A stretch of DNA of 64,000 nt from an uncultured Coriobacteriaceae bacterium (GTDB taxonomy: Bacteria > Actinomycetota > Coriobacteriia > Coriobacteriales > Atopobiaceae). The translations under genes were made by a program, and so were the position numbers. The notes under the pieces are model-generated. The model searched no databases and was not told where the DNA came from. It saw only the letters and a program-made list of their open reading frames with translations. The stretch's first letter is position 1, and every line of letters starts with the position of its first letter. The DNA is taken from contig CADBDT010000006.1 in assembly GCA_902793465.1 (NCBI GenBank), forward strand, positions 18,975 through 82,974. The letters run 5' to 3'. Shown piece by piece: positions 26,470-35,033 of this stretch.

Positions 26470-27866
26470 AGGTGCCTCACCACCTCAAAGCGCTCGAGCG
26501 AGTAGTCATCGAAGTCCAGGTCTATGCGGCCCTTTTGCGCCGCTATGCCAACCTGTTCCTCCACGGTGTCCACTCCATCCAAATCTGGGAGCAAAAGTCC
26601 CCTCCTGCCATCGTGCGTGCTCACTATTACCCCATAGCGAGCGGGGTCCAACTCGGCTGTTGACTCAATGCGCTCCGGAGCGGTAAGCACGTCCACGTCG
26701 TACACGAGATCGGCCAGTTCGCTTTTCCTAACCGGACTAAAGCGTGGATCGCGCGTCCCTGCCGATATTGCGTTGGCACAGATCTCTTTTGCAAGCGAGG
26801 ATCGCGTGGGCGCAATGGTTCCAATGCAGCCACGCAGGCGTCCGTCCACCTTTAGGGAAACAAAGCAGCCCGCCCGCGAATCCAAGAGCTCGGCCGGAAG
26901 GTCCTTTGGCACGCCGATTGTTTTGCCTTCGAGCACATAAGCTTCCAAGGATGCTCTGGCAAGACGCACATACGCGTCCTCGTTCCGCTTGCGCTGCGCG
27001 AGGTCGCGCGAGCGACGCGTAAGATACGCCTCCAGGCGATCGCATTCCGCGCACGCGCCTTCCTCACCTCGTGGCTCGATTGCCGCCACGCCGTATCCCA
27101 CGCCAAACGGCCCCTCGTAGCTCAGCAGCTCGCAATGAACGTCCGTACGATCGAGCGCGCCAACCATCATCATAAAGCTCCTAAGGCCGCACTCCGCTGC
27201 ACGCTCGCTTAGCGACGGATCCATGGCCAACACGTCCACAAGGTCGCCCGTTGCAAAGTCGTGCGTTATGCGCTCGTCAAACTGCGGTCCCTCGGGCACA
27301 AAGCCATACGGCCCGTCCTCTTTGAGCTTGTGGGAGAGATCACCCGAAGCAAGCCACACCACCCTGCGCCCCAGCTTCTGCGCCGCATCGCGCACTGCCA
27401 TGCCCAGCTTGTAGTGCTCCTCAGGAGAAAACCCCGAGAGGCCAATGCGAACAATCTTGAAGTCCGGGCATTCCCTTTGTAGGAAGTGCAGGGCAATCAT
27501 GGTTCCGTGGTCGAGCCGCGCATCACGCTCGTAGTCCGTGCCCGCCGCAATCGAACGGTCTTCGCATAGCGAGCAGATTCCTTGCACGAGCTCCACGTCG
27601 TAGGCTGCGCTATAGCTTGCCCGCGGGGCACCGTAGGCGGCAAAGCTTCCGCTCGCATGACGCCCCGGCGATATGTGAAAGTAGTCACCATACAGCGTGG
27701 CATGCGGAGAAGAGATTACCACCGTATCCGGGGCAAGCGCCGCAACGCGCCTGCCCACTTCCTCGCACGCGTCTACCGTAGCCTGAATGCCCTTCTCCCT
27801 GCCGCGTCCGACCGACGGTATGATGAGTGGTGGATGGGGCATAACAAACGCGCCTACTATTGCCAT
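26466..27866 (-). CDS. amrAB: AmmeMemoRadiSam system proteins B and A fused (Memo/LigB-like + AMMECR1)
   Basis: A 466-residue two-domain protein. Residues about 1-270 are the Memo/LigB-like domain related to class III extradiol dioxygenases: FVMPHPPLI, VISSPHATLYGDYFHI and ASGDLSHKL carry likely metal-binding His residues. Residues about 285-466 are an AMMECR1 domain with the hallmark LRGCIGT (about 340) and GTRDPRFSPV. In many bacteria the two parts are separate genes (amrB, amrA); here they are one chain, and the radical SAM partner follows with a 4-base overlap. The biochemical role of this system is not established. The ATG at 27866 follows AGAGGGAGG. The fusion supports physical cooperation of both domains with AmrS. 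Confidence 0.9.
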   Translation of the reverse strand: MAIVGAFVMPHPPLIIPSVGRGREKGIQATVDACEEVGRRVAALAPDTVVISSPHATLYGDYFHISPGRHASGSFAAYGAPRASYSAAYDVELVQGICSLCEDRSIAAGTDYERDARLDHGTMIALHFLQRECPDFKIVRIGLSGFSPEEHYKLGMAVRDAAQKLGRRVVWLASGDLSHKLKEDGPYGFVPEGPQFDERITHDFATGDLVDVLAMDPSLSERAAECGLRSFMMMVGALDRTDVHCELLSYEGPFGVGYGVAAIEPRGEEGACAECDRLEAYLTRRSRDLAQRKRNEDAYVRLARASLEAYVLEGKTIGVPKDLPAELLDSRAGCFVSLKVDGRLRGCIGTIAPTRSSLAKEICANAISAGTRDPRFSPVRKSELADLVYDVDVLTAPERIESTAELDPARYGVIVSTHDGRRGLLLPDLDGVDTVEEQVGIAAQKGRIDLDFDDYSLERFEVVRHL

Positions 27867-27980
27867 GGTTTCCTCCCTCTAGAACGTTTGCCGTCCATTA
27901 TCCCAAACGTGCCACACATTGGCATCGCATACCGAGCTGTTTCATCTCATCCTGTATTGCTACTACCCAAAAGGCATTGT

Positions 27981-28006
27981 GATACAATTTGCCATGTAAT
28001 GGCAAA
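27981..28006 (+). promoter_or_regulatory. Extended -10 box and operator-like palindrome before the GH4 gene
   Basis: TGATACAAT (27980-27988) is an extended -10 type promoter element. Directly after it lies TTTGCCAT-GTA-ATGGCAAA (27988-28006), a perfect 8-base inverted repeat at the likely start of transcription, where a bound repressor would block the promoter. The regulator is not in the window. Confidence 0.65.
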
Positions 28007-28028
28007 CAATAACAAGAAAGGGGCTCCC

Positions 28029-29432
28029 ATGAAGGACGGACTAAAGATTGCCACCATAGGCGGTGGCTCGAGCTACACGCCCGAGCTTATGAACGGGTTT
28101 ATTAAACGATACGACCGTTTGCCCATTAAGGAAATCTGGCTCGTGGACGTGGAGCGTGGTCGCGAGAAGCTCGAGATAGTGGGAGCCCTAGCCCAGCGCA
28201 TGTGGGACAAGGCAGGCCTACCCGTAAAGGTGCACCTTACGCTGGACCGACGCGAGGCCCTAAAAGACGCAGACTTTGTTACCACGCAGTTCCGCGTGGG
28301 TCTTTTGGAGGCAAGGATAAAGGACGAGCGCATTCCCTTTAGCTACGGAATGCTGGGGCAGGAAACAAACGGAGCTGGCGGGATGTTTAAGGCACTACGC
28401 ACCATCCCCGTAATCCTAGACATAGTGGAGGAGATGAAGGAGCTCTGCCCCGACGCCTGGCTCGTAAACTTTACAAACCCGTCCGGCATGGTAACCGAGT
28501 CCGTTATTCGCTACGGCAAATGGGACCGTTGCATAGGCCTCTGCAACGTACCCATAGGCGCAATGATGGGCGAGCCCAAACTCATAGACAAGACCATGGA
28601 CGAGCTTGTGTTCCGCTTTGCGGGAATCGACCACTTCCACTGGCATCGCGTGTTTGAAGCCGCCACCGGCAAAGAGGTAACCAGGCAGGTAATAGACGGT
28701 ATGCTGGATCCGAACAAGGACGACGGCACGCCAGCAAACATTCACAACATTCCGTTTGCACGCGAGCAGCTCGAACACCTTGGCATGATTCCCTGCGGGT
28801 ATCACCGCTACTACTACCTGCAGTCCAACATGCTCGAGGACGGTCTAAACGAGTACGCCGACCCCGAAAAGGGAACTCGTGCGCAGCAGGTTAAGGAGGT
28901 CGAGGACCAGCTATTTGAGCTCTATCGCGACCCCGAGTTGGCCGAGATGCCCGAACTCTTGGCCAAACGTGGCGGCGCTCACTACTCGGACGTGGCAACC
29001 GAGTCTGTGGCGGCAATCTACAACAACGCCAACGAGCACATTGTTTGCTCCACGCTCAACCGTGGCGCCGTGCCCGATCTGCCAAACGATGCTGTCGTAC
29101 AGGTGAGTAGCTACGTTGGCGGTGCGGGAGCACAGCCCGTTGCCTTTGGCCCCATGCCCACCTCTGCGCGCGGCTACCTGCAGCTTATGTGGAACATGCA
29201 GCGCCTGGTGGAAGAGGCTGCCGTAACCGGAAACTACGGAGCCCTTCTTGAGGCCGTGGCGCTCAACCCGCAGACTCCCGCCGGAAGCGAGGCCAAGCAG
29301 GTTATAGACGAGCTGCTTATTGCCCACAAGGCCTACCTGCCCCAGTTTGCAAACAAGATTGCCGAGCTCGAGGCAAATGGCGTAACCATTAAGGATCCTG
29401 TGGTACGCGACCTCTGCGAGCGCGGACTGTAG
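28029..29432 (+). CDS. Glycoside hydrolase family 4, probably 6-phospho-beta-glucosidase
   Basis: A 467-residue NAD- and metal-dependent glycosidase of family GH4. It hydrolyses phosphorylated disaccharides, taken up by a PTS, through a redox mechanism. The NAD site is KIATIGGGSSYTPEL (5-19). The metal/catalytic segments are NFTNPSGMVTE (about 148-158), GLCNVPIG (Cys about 173) and GIDHFHWH (His about 200), followed by an ALNP-type ending in VALNPQTPAG. The TNPSG pattern and overall sequence fit 6-phospho-beta-glucosidases better than alpha-galactosidases. The ATG at 28029 follows AAAGGGG. A palindrome between -10 and start suggests sugar-dependent repression. A GH1 enzyme of similar function lies at 36851-38329. 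Confidence 0.88.
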   Translation: MKDGLKIATIGGGSSYTPELMNGFIKRYDRLPIKEIWLVDVERGREKLEIVGALAQRMWDKAGLPVKVHLTLDRREALKDADFVTTQFRVGLLEARIKDERIPFSYGMLGQETNGAGGMFKALRTIPVILDIVEEMKELCPDAWLVNFTNPSGMVTESVIRYGKWDRCIGLCNVPIGAMMGEPKLIDKTMDELVFRFAGIDHFHWHRVFEAATGKEVTRQVIDGMLDPNKDDGTPANIHNIPFAREQLEHLGMIPCGYHRYYYLQSNMLEDGLNEYADPEKGTRAQQVKEVEDQLFELYRDPELAEMPELLAKRGGAHYSDVATESVAAIYNNANEHIVCSTLNRGAVPDLPNDAVVQVSSYVGGAGAQPVAFGPMPTSARGYLQLMWNMQRLVEEAAVTGNYGALLEAVALNPQTPAGSEAKQVIDELLIAHKAYLPQFANKIAELEANGVTIKDPVVRDLCERGL

Positions 29433-29473
29433 GGCACGCTAGAAGCGCCTGTTGGAATGGCGCCATTGCATCT

Positions 29474-29509
29474 CCTTTGCAACGAAGGGGTACCCCTTCG
29501 TTGCAAAGG
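29474..29509. terminator. Perfect 36-base palindrome between convergent genes
   Basis: CCTTTGCAACGAAGGGG-TA-CCCCTTCGTTGCAAAGG is exactly self-complementary apart from the central TA, which is itself palindromic. It lies between the stop codons of the GH4 gene and the lipoprotein gene and would form a strong hairpin in both transcripts. Confidence 0.75.
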
Positions 29510-29520
29510 CTCGTTCAACC

Positions 29521-30177
29521 CTACTCCCCCTCACCCAGAGCATGGAAGCAATTTTCTAACGCAACAAGGGCGTCTTCGGTCGGTGCGTGCAGGTTTATGT
29601 TGAGCCCTTGTGCCTTGCCTTGTTTGGCAGGCGCCTCGAAGAAAAAGTACTCGTGATACGACACCTCCCCCTCAACCACGTACGTGGCATAGAGGATATA
29701 GCACGGAACGCCGCCAAGCGTGCCCTTGTCGTATTCGATGCTTACCTGCACGTCGTTGTCTTCCAGCACTTCCTTGAGCTTCATGGAATAGGCATCCACC
29801 CATGCAGACACAGAATCAACGTCGGAGACAGCCGACATGTCTCGGTTTATTATTACGATTTGCTGGTCTGACCCGTTGCCCACGCACATGGCAAGCTCTT
29901 CGCCCGTAGAGAGCATGCTGTCGTACGAGGTGTTCGCAAAGCTTTGGGGAAAGACCGCCTCCAGCCCAAGGTCCGCATTCGTATAGCTAAGAGGCTCGGA
30001 CTTATGGTCGCCCGCGGTATCGACAGAAGACTGCGAGCTTGCGGCGTCTTGAGCTGTGACGCTCGCAGATGCGGAAGAGGAACCTGCTTGGGATGCTCGG
30101 CCGCAGCCAACTACACCCAGACAAAGAATGCCCGTTATTCCCGCACAAATGGCGGCGTTAAATATAGAAGGCTTCAT
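29521..30177 (-). CDS. Lipoprotein of unknown function
   Basis: A 218-residue secreted lipoprotein. The signal sequence ends in a lipobox (LGVVGCG), with Cys about residue 22, followed by a Ser/Ala/Asp-rich linker and a globular domain starting about SYTNADLGLEAVFPQSF. The domain pattern (LEAVFPQSFANTSYDSML, INRDMSAVSDVDSVSAWVD, GTLGGVPCYILYATYVVEG) resembles small lipoproteins of the PsbP/DUF1795-like kind, but I cannot assign a function. The ATG at 30177 follows AAGGGGG and gives a clean signal peptide. It is monocistronic, convergent with the GH4 gene and divergent from the cysteine synthase-like gene. Confidence 0.8.
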   Translation of the reverse strand: MKPSIFNAAICAGITGILCLGVVGCGRASQAGSSSASASVTAQDAASSQSSVDTAGDHKSEPLSYTNADLGLEAVFPQSFANTSYDSMLSTGEELAMCVGNGSDQQIVIINRDMSAVSDVDSVSAWVDAYSMKLKEVLEDNDVQVSIEYDKGTLGGVPCYILYATYVVEGEVSYHEYFFFEAPAKQGKAQGLNINLHAPTEDALVALENCFHALGEGE

Positions 30178-30236
30178 GCAAGGCCCCCTTGCAAATTGCT
30201 CGTAATACAGAGCTAATCTTATCATTGCAACCATTC

Positions 30237-30268
30237 GGATGAACAGGGGACGTGTCTGGTGTTCATCC
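30237..30268. repeat. Short hairpin with GGGGACGTGTC sequence (family E)
   Basis: GGATGAACA and TGTTCATCC form a 9-base stem around a loop containing GGGGACGTGTC. Similar GACGTGTCCCC/TGTTCA combinations occur at 31338-31411 and 34285-34318. It lies between divergent genes. Confidence 0.65.
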
Positions 30269-30361
30269 GTCCCCCGTTCACCCCTTTGTAAAACGTTAAT
30301 CAACTTGTTGAGCAAAGCGCTAGAATGGTCGTGCAAAAAACGCGACGCTACGGAGAGGCGC

Positions 30362-31309
30362 ATGGTTTACAACAACATTCTTGAGGCCGTAGGACACACT
30401 CCCCTTGTGCAGCTGCAACGCATACCCGATGCCTCCTGCGCACGCATTTTGGTAAAGTTCGAGGCAACCAACGTTGGTGGATCCATAAAAACGCGCACGG
30501 CGCTGCAAATGATCCGTGCCGCAGAGGAGCGGGGCGACATTGGGCCAGACTCGATTATTGTGGAGCCTACCAGCGGAAACCAGGGCATTGGCCTTGCGTT
30601 GGTTGCGGCTGTGCTTGGCTATAAGGCAAAAATTATTATGCCGGACTCCGTTTCTATGGAACGACGCAAGCTCGTGGTTCACTACGGAGCCCAGGTTTTG
30701 CTGGAGCACGACGACGGCGACATTGGCGCATGCGTGGAACGCTGCATTCAACGAGCGCTGCGCATGGCGCAAGAGGACAACCGCGTGTATGTTCCACAGC
30801 AGTTCGAGAATCGCGACAACCTGGTGGCGCATATCCAAAACACGGCAGTGGAAATCTTAGACGACGTGGACTCGTCCATCGATGGTTTTTGCTCTGGCAT
30901 TGGCACCGGGGGAACCATAACCGGCATTGGCAGCGTGCTGCGCGAAGCCAACCCCAACGTATGCATTTGGGCTGTGGAGCCGCAGAACGCCGCCATTCTT
31001 TCGGGGGGATCTATTGGCACCCACTTGCAGATGGGCATTGGCGACGGCATTATCCCCGACATTCTGGACACCACCATATACGACGACATTTGCATAGTAA
31101 CCGACATTGAGGCAATGGAGATGACCCGACGCCTCGCACGCGAGGAAGGGCTCATGTGCGGCATTTCCAGCGGTACCAACGTGGTGGCTGCGCTGCGCAT
31201 GGCTCGCGAGCTCGGACCAGATAAGACCGTGGTAACCGTTTTGCCCGACACCGGTGAGCGTTATATATCGACCAAACTCTTCTGTGGCGAGGAAGGTCTC
31301 AAGTTTTAG
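30362..31309 (+). CDS. cysK: Cysteine synthase-family PLP enzyme
   Basis: A 315-residue fold-type II PLP enzyme, most like O-acetylserine sulfhydrylase, which joins sulfide and O-acetylserine into cysteine. The PLP lysine is in GGSIKTRTAL (Lys about 43), the phosphate loop is GIGTGGTITGIG, and the PLP-ring serine lies in GISSGTNVVA. Two positions differ from the usual CysK motifs: KTR in place of KDR after the lysine, and TSGNQGIGLA in place of TSGNTGIGLA, so a related activity such as cystathionine- or diaminopropionate-type synthesis is possible. The length fits CysK. No cysE or sulfur gene adjoins. The ATG at 30362 follows GGAGAGGC. Confidence 0.8.
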   Translation: MVYNNILEAVGHTPLVQLQRIPDASCARILVKFEATNVGGSIKTRTALQMIRAAEERGDIGPDSIIVEPTSGNQGIGLALVAAVLGYKAKIIMPDSVSMERRKLVVHYGAQVLLEHDDGDIGACVERCIQRALRMAQEDNRVYVPQQFENRDNLVAHIQNTAVEILDDVDSSIDGFCSGIGTGGTITGIGSVLREANPNVCIWAVEPQNAAILSGGSIGTHLQMGIGDGIIPDILDTTIYDDICIVTDIEAMEMTRRLAREEGLMCGISSGTNVVAALRMARELGPDKTVVTVLPDTGERYISTKLFCGEEGLKF

Positions 31310-31337
31310 CCAAGCCTGGAAGCTCAAATGGAGCAAG

Positions 31338-31411
31338 GATTAGGGCGCGATGCAGACGTGTCCCCCTGTTCAAAAATGAACACTGGGACCCGTCCCCTGT
31401 TCATCTAATCC
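31338..31411. repeat. Nested hairpin with family E sequence
   Basis: Outer arms GGATTAG/CTAATCC enclose an inner TGTTCA-AAAA-TGAACA hairpin and two copies of the GTCCCCTGTTC-like motif. It lies between the convergent ends of the cysteine synthase-like gene and the diguanylate cyclase gene. Confidence 0.65.
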
Positions 31412-32940
31412 CTTACTCGGGCGCCCAGCTCCTTTAGCTGGGCCTTGCGCTCATACATGCGTTTGTCTGCGCGGTGGAACGCAACGTAGAGCTGTTCGTC
31501 TTCCGGCTCGAGCTCGGCCATGCCTGCCGCAACAACAACCTCGCTGAGCTCGATGTTCTTTTCCACACGCTGGTTAAGGCTAGCGAGCAGTTCCTCGCGG
31601 CGCTCAAAGTCTTCGTCTCGTGCAAGAACCACGAATTCATCTCCACCAATTCGAAATACGGGACTGTTGGTGTACGTTTCGCAAATGAGCCTATAGGCAG
31701 AGCGCAGGTACTCGTCTCCATCCGCATGTCCAAAGGTATCGTTTACATACTTGAGCCCATTAACGTCACATACGATAACAGCAAGCTTGATGGCCGTCCC
31801 CTGCCTAATGGCCTCGTCCACCACGGCCTCTTCCTGGGTATAGGCATATTTGCTCTTTGCACCCGTAAGCGAGTCCCTATAGGCGATCTGTTTTACCTGA
31901 CCCAGCTCTCGCTCGCTCCTTTGGGCGCGCTCGCCCGCATTCTTGGTGTTCTGACGCTCAATTGCGAGCATTGCCTCAGACGTTTTGCGCGTTTTTCGAA
32001 TTATTGCGCCAAAATACGCAAAGAGTGCCACGCCCGTAACCAGAATCTGGATGGTGCTTCGCATAATCATCTCGTCACCAACGCTGCGCACCTGGTCTTG
32101 AATCAGGTCGTCGGCAACCAGCACCGTTAGCATCCAGTTGGCATCTTGAATTGGCACGTAATAGAGCATCTCCCGAGCGCCGTTGAAGCTAAACTCCACA
32201 CCACCTTGGTTACCCTCATAAAAATCCTTGCTAAACGCTTCCCACGTTTTGTTATCAAGGCTGCCACGCATTGTTTCCAAAAGGTTATCGTCCGCGCTAA
32301 AGGGGCCAAAGCTCAGCTCAGTAAGATTGTCGCCGTTGCCATAGTAGAGCCCAAAAGACGTTTGGTTTGCGTCGGAATCGAGCGCGAGTCCTTTTACGAT
32401 ACCTTCTATATCCACCTGCACGAAGCATGCCTTTATGTTCTTTCCAACAATTGACAAACCCGAGGCGGGTATTGCCAAGCAAACCTGCTTGTTTGCACCG
32501 TACAGGTCGGTTGCACTAATCACCTCACCGCTTTCCAGCGATCCGTCGGTAAGAAAGTCGTATCTGCTCCCTCCGCTGTAAGTGGAGTATCTCGTATATA
32601 CAATATTTTCTTCGTTGACAATCGCAAACTGGTCTATACCGTATGCGGTCTCCACCTTCCCAATAAAGGCACGCAACGCATCCTGCGAAACGAGGTCGTG
32701 CGGCTCTGCGATTTTAAGAGCACGCCGCATCTGGTCAAACTCCTTGCCTATGGCAGCGGATGCCATCTGCGACCGCCGACCGGCAAATTCTCGCAAATAG
32801 AACTCGGTTATCTTGTTGGCCGCGTTGTTTGCGGCGTATCGTGCGCCCGAAGTAACCCACACCGTTGTGCCACCAACGATTGCTATAACAAGCAGCGCCC
32901 CTATTATTACCTGAGTGGAAAACGTTAGCTTCTTTTGCAT
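31405..32940 (-). CDS. Membrane sensor diguanylate cyclase (dCache-like + GGDEF)
   Basis: A 511-residue protein that would make cyclic di-GMP from two GTP. Segment order: membrane helix at about 10-30, an extracytoplasmic sensor of some 250 residues with the shape of a double-Cache domain, a second helix at about 295-315, a short coiled coil, and a GGDEF domain (about 355-505). The active site is RIGGDEF (about 428-434), with the substrate-binding CDVNGLKYVNDTFGHADGDEYL before it. No RxxD inhibitory motif is evident where expected. The gene starts 12 bases after a frameshifted sugar-binding-protein gene; such binding proteins often present ligand to the sensor. The pair therefore probably once coupled an extracellular solute to c-di-GMP. 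Confidence 0.88.
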   Translation of the reverse strand: MQKKLTFSTQVIIGALLVIAIVGGTTVWVTSGARYAANNAANKITEFYLREFAGRRSQMASAAIGKEFDQMRRALKIAEPHDLVSQDALRAFIGKVETAYGIDQFAIVNEENIVYTRYSTYSGGSRYDFLTDGSLESGEVISATDLYGANKQVCLAIPASGLSIVGKNIKACFVQVDIEGIVKGLALDSDANQTSFGLYYGNGDNLTELSFGPFSADDNLLETMRGSLDNKTWEAFSKDFYEGNQGGVEFSFNGAREMLYYVPIQDANWMLTVLVADDLIQDQVRSVGDEMIMRSTIQILVTGVALFAYFGAIIRKTRKTSEAMLAIERQNTKNAGERAQRSERELGQVKQIAYRDSLTGAKSKYAYTQEEAVVDEAIRQGTAIKLAVIVCDVNGLKYVNDTFGHADGDEYLRSAYRLICETYTNSPVFRIGGDEFVVLARDEDFERREELLASLNQRVEKNIELSEVVVAAGMAELEPEDEQLYVAFHRADKRMYERKAQLKELGARVRD

Positions 32941-32952
32941 TGCGGCCTTGCC

Positions 32953-34055
32953 CTACCTGTGTTCGCCGTACAACACGCCCAGCATGTCGGCCGCGTCGTC
33001 TTGGTAGATAAGAGTCGTCTTTTCGTCTGCCTTCTCTGGATACAGCCTGCCCGGTTGCACGCCATCCGCAATCTTTACGGCGGTTTGGATGGTATCGAAG
33101 CCAATTGAGTAGCAGTCCTGCACGCCCAAACAATATATGACGCCATCACGCAAAAAACGTAGCGCTTCCCTATCGTGGTCCATTCCCACAATGACCACCT
33201 TCCGCTGCGCAGCCACAACCGCATGCGCCGCACCTACAGGGTTGCTCATGTTGCAGCACGCAATCCCCGCCAGGTCCTTGTGCTCTTGCAGGAATTGCTC
33301 GGTTAGCCGTTGCGCATGACCTATGGAGTCGTGATCGTAGGCAACCTCCACGACCTCCATGTTTTCGTACTTCGCAATGGTGTCTTGCACGCCACGGGCG
33401 CGGTCCTCATGACAAGGGGCGCCCTCGCTGCCCACCAAGACGGCCACCTTTCCCTTGTAGCCCAGCTTCTTGCACAGGGCCTCGGCAAGCAACGCGCCAT
33501 CCTCGTAGTTATGGGTGTTTCCCACGTAGGCAATACGCTTGCATCCGGGAGCGGCATCGGAGCTGGAGAAGGTCATGACTCGCTTTCCCGAGTCCATGAG
33601 CTCGTCAATTGTGGGAGTTATTATTTCCTCGTCCGCAACATCCACACCTATGACGTCGTATGGTCCCTTGGCAGCCTGCTGCAACCGCTGCTCTTGATCT
33701 TGCGCAGAGACGCCTGTAGGCGCAAGGTACTCATATGTAACGGTAACGCCCTTTTTGAGGTACTGGCGCGGGCGTCTTCCATACCAAGCGCCACCGCATC
33801 CCACCAGGGATGCACGAGCTTGTAGGTAAAGTAGAAGTTGTAGCTGTTTCTTTTTGGGGTGTAGTCGTCTAAATCGTGCTCGAAGTCGACCGCAGTATCT
33901 GCAAGATGTGCAGACGACGCGTCCGTAGAAGCGTTGGCAGACACAGAGACGTCGCCCGCAAACGCCGCGCCATCGCGCTGGGGAACAACGCACAAAGTTG
34001 CGCCTAGCGCAGCGCCAAGGAGCACCCGCACAGCCACGCTTGCTCGACTATGCAT
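32953..34055 (-). pseudogene. Frameshifted periplasmic-binding-protein-like sugar-binding protein (RbsB type)
   Basis: Two overlapping reading frames together give one protein of the Peripla_BP_4/RbsB family. The upstream part has a signal peptide (VAVRVLLGAALGATLCVV) and NSYNFYFTYKLVHPWWDAVALGMEDAR; the downstream part continues QYLKKGVTVTYEYLAPTG, then DVIGVDVADEEIITP, GKVAVLVGSEGAPCHEDRARGV and CLGVQDCYSIGFDTI. The frame changes near 33770 in GCCCGCGCCAG, where one base is missing or two are extra. Start ATG at 34055 after GGGGAGG. A sequencing error is possible, since the rest is intact. It directly precedes the sensor cyclase gene, suggesting a ligand-presenting partner rather than a transporter part; no permease is nearby. 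Confidence 0.82.
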
Positions 34056-34284
34056 AGGCACCTCCCCACTCTCTCAAAAAAAGATAAGCAGCTACAAACA
34101 ACGCCGAAACAAAGCTATTAGTGTGCCAACCTTAGCACAACACCGGCTTCACTCCATTGCGGTTCTGTTTCACGCCTTACGTTTGGCATGTAACGCCCGG
34201 ATGGCGCCGGCGTCAATCCATCCGAAGACCCATGGCGGCGAGCCTTTATGCCGTGCGGGGGCAGCAAGGGACCCGTCTGATTGC

Positions 34285-34318
34285 CCGTGGAACGCAAAAC
34301 ACGTCCCCTGTTCCACGG
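34285..34318. repeat. Short hairpin with family E sequence
   Basis: CCGTGGAAC and GTTCCACGG form a perfect 9-base stem; the loop contains ACGTCCCCT, as in the hairpins at 30237 and 31338. Confidence 0.65.
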
Positions 34319-34332
34319 AAGGGGTAAGCGAC

Positions 34333-34358
34333 CCTTGGGGATATTCCCCAAAGGTCAC
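34333..34358. repeat. Half copy of family A
   Basis: CTTGGGGATATTCCCCAAAGG matches one arm of the family A palindromes (GGGGATATTCCCC as in the copy at 7239). The partner arm is missing. Confidence 0.6.
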
Positions 34359-34378
34359 GGCCTCACGTAAAGCAGCAG

Positions 34379-35008
34379 CTAGAACCCCAGCATGTCGTTA
34401 ACCAGAATTACGTGAATCCTGTTTGCGTGACGCGAATAACGCGTTACCAGGAACTGGCAGCAAATCGTGTCTGCCGATTTGCAGTTTGCGCACGAACCGG
34501 TTTTGGCGCACGGCGTGTTAAGGCCAAAGCGCTGGACGTTTATGGGCGCCGCTACGTTTCGAGCACGCTTTATGGCGCTATCCACATCATCGCACACCTT
34601 GTTCATGCCCACTATAAAGAGTACCTTCTTGGGTCCCTGCGCAATTGCAGACACGCGGTTAGCGTTGCCGTCTATGTTAACGAGCACGCCGTCTTCCGTC
34701 ATGGCGTTGACGCTGGAAAGAAATACGTCCGCGTCGTAGGCAGCAAGCATTGCCGCGCGCTTGTCCTCGATCTCGTCTCTGTCTATGAATTCGTACGGCC
34801 CCTGCTTGAGCGCGCTTGGAAGGCCAATGGCATGGACGCTCTCTCCCCCACCCATCGTAACGGTGTTGCCCTCGTCTATAAGCTCGAGCGCAATCGTGAG
34901 TGCCTCGTCCTTGCTTGGCGCGTAGTAGCCACACATATTGCGCGACTTGAGGCCCTTTATTACCTTGGTTGCCAAAAGCTCGTTACGCTTGAACTCAAAC
35001 TCGTTCAT
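34379..35008 (-). CDS. LUD-domain protein (YkgG/LutC-like), function uncertain
   Basis: A 209-residue cytoplasmic protein of the LUD (DUF162) family, with NTVTMGGGESVHAIGLP and FLSSVNAMTEDGVLVNIDGNANRVSAIAQGPKKVLFIVG, the typical nucleotide- or substrate-binding strands. LUD proteins include LutB/LutC subunits of lactate utilisation, but this stand-alone kind is of unknown role. A C-terminal cluster CAKTGSCANCKSADTICC has five cysteines in 17 residues and may hold iron-sulfur or zinc. The ATG at 35008 follows AGAGGGGGAG. It starts 25 bases after the NifX-like gene, so both are likely co-transcribed, an uncommon pairing. No lutA or lutB gene is seen. Confidence 0.85.
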   Translation of the reverse strand: MNEFEFKRNELLATKVIKGLKSRNMCGYYAPSKDEALTIALELIDEGNTVTMGGGESVHAIGLPSALKQGPYEFIDRDEIEDKRAAMLAAYDADVFLSSVNAMTEDGVLVNIDGNANRVSAIAQGPKKVLFIVGMNKVCDDVDSAIKRARNVAAPINVQRFGLNTPCAKTGSCANCKSADTICCQFLVTRYSRHANRIHVILVNDMLGF

Positions 35009-35033
35009 CTCTCCCCCTCTTTTGCCTGCAAAC

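Larger units (their letters stand above)
34062..34378. other. Intergenic region with two short hairpins
   Basis: This 317-base gap holds a family E hairpin (34285-34318) and a half copy of family A (34333-34358). I see no gene. The part near 34062-34140 should hold the promoter of the binding-protein gene. Confidence 0.55.
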
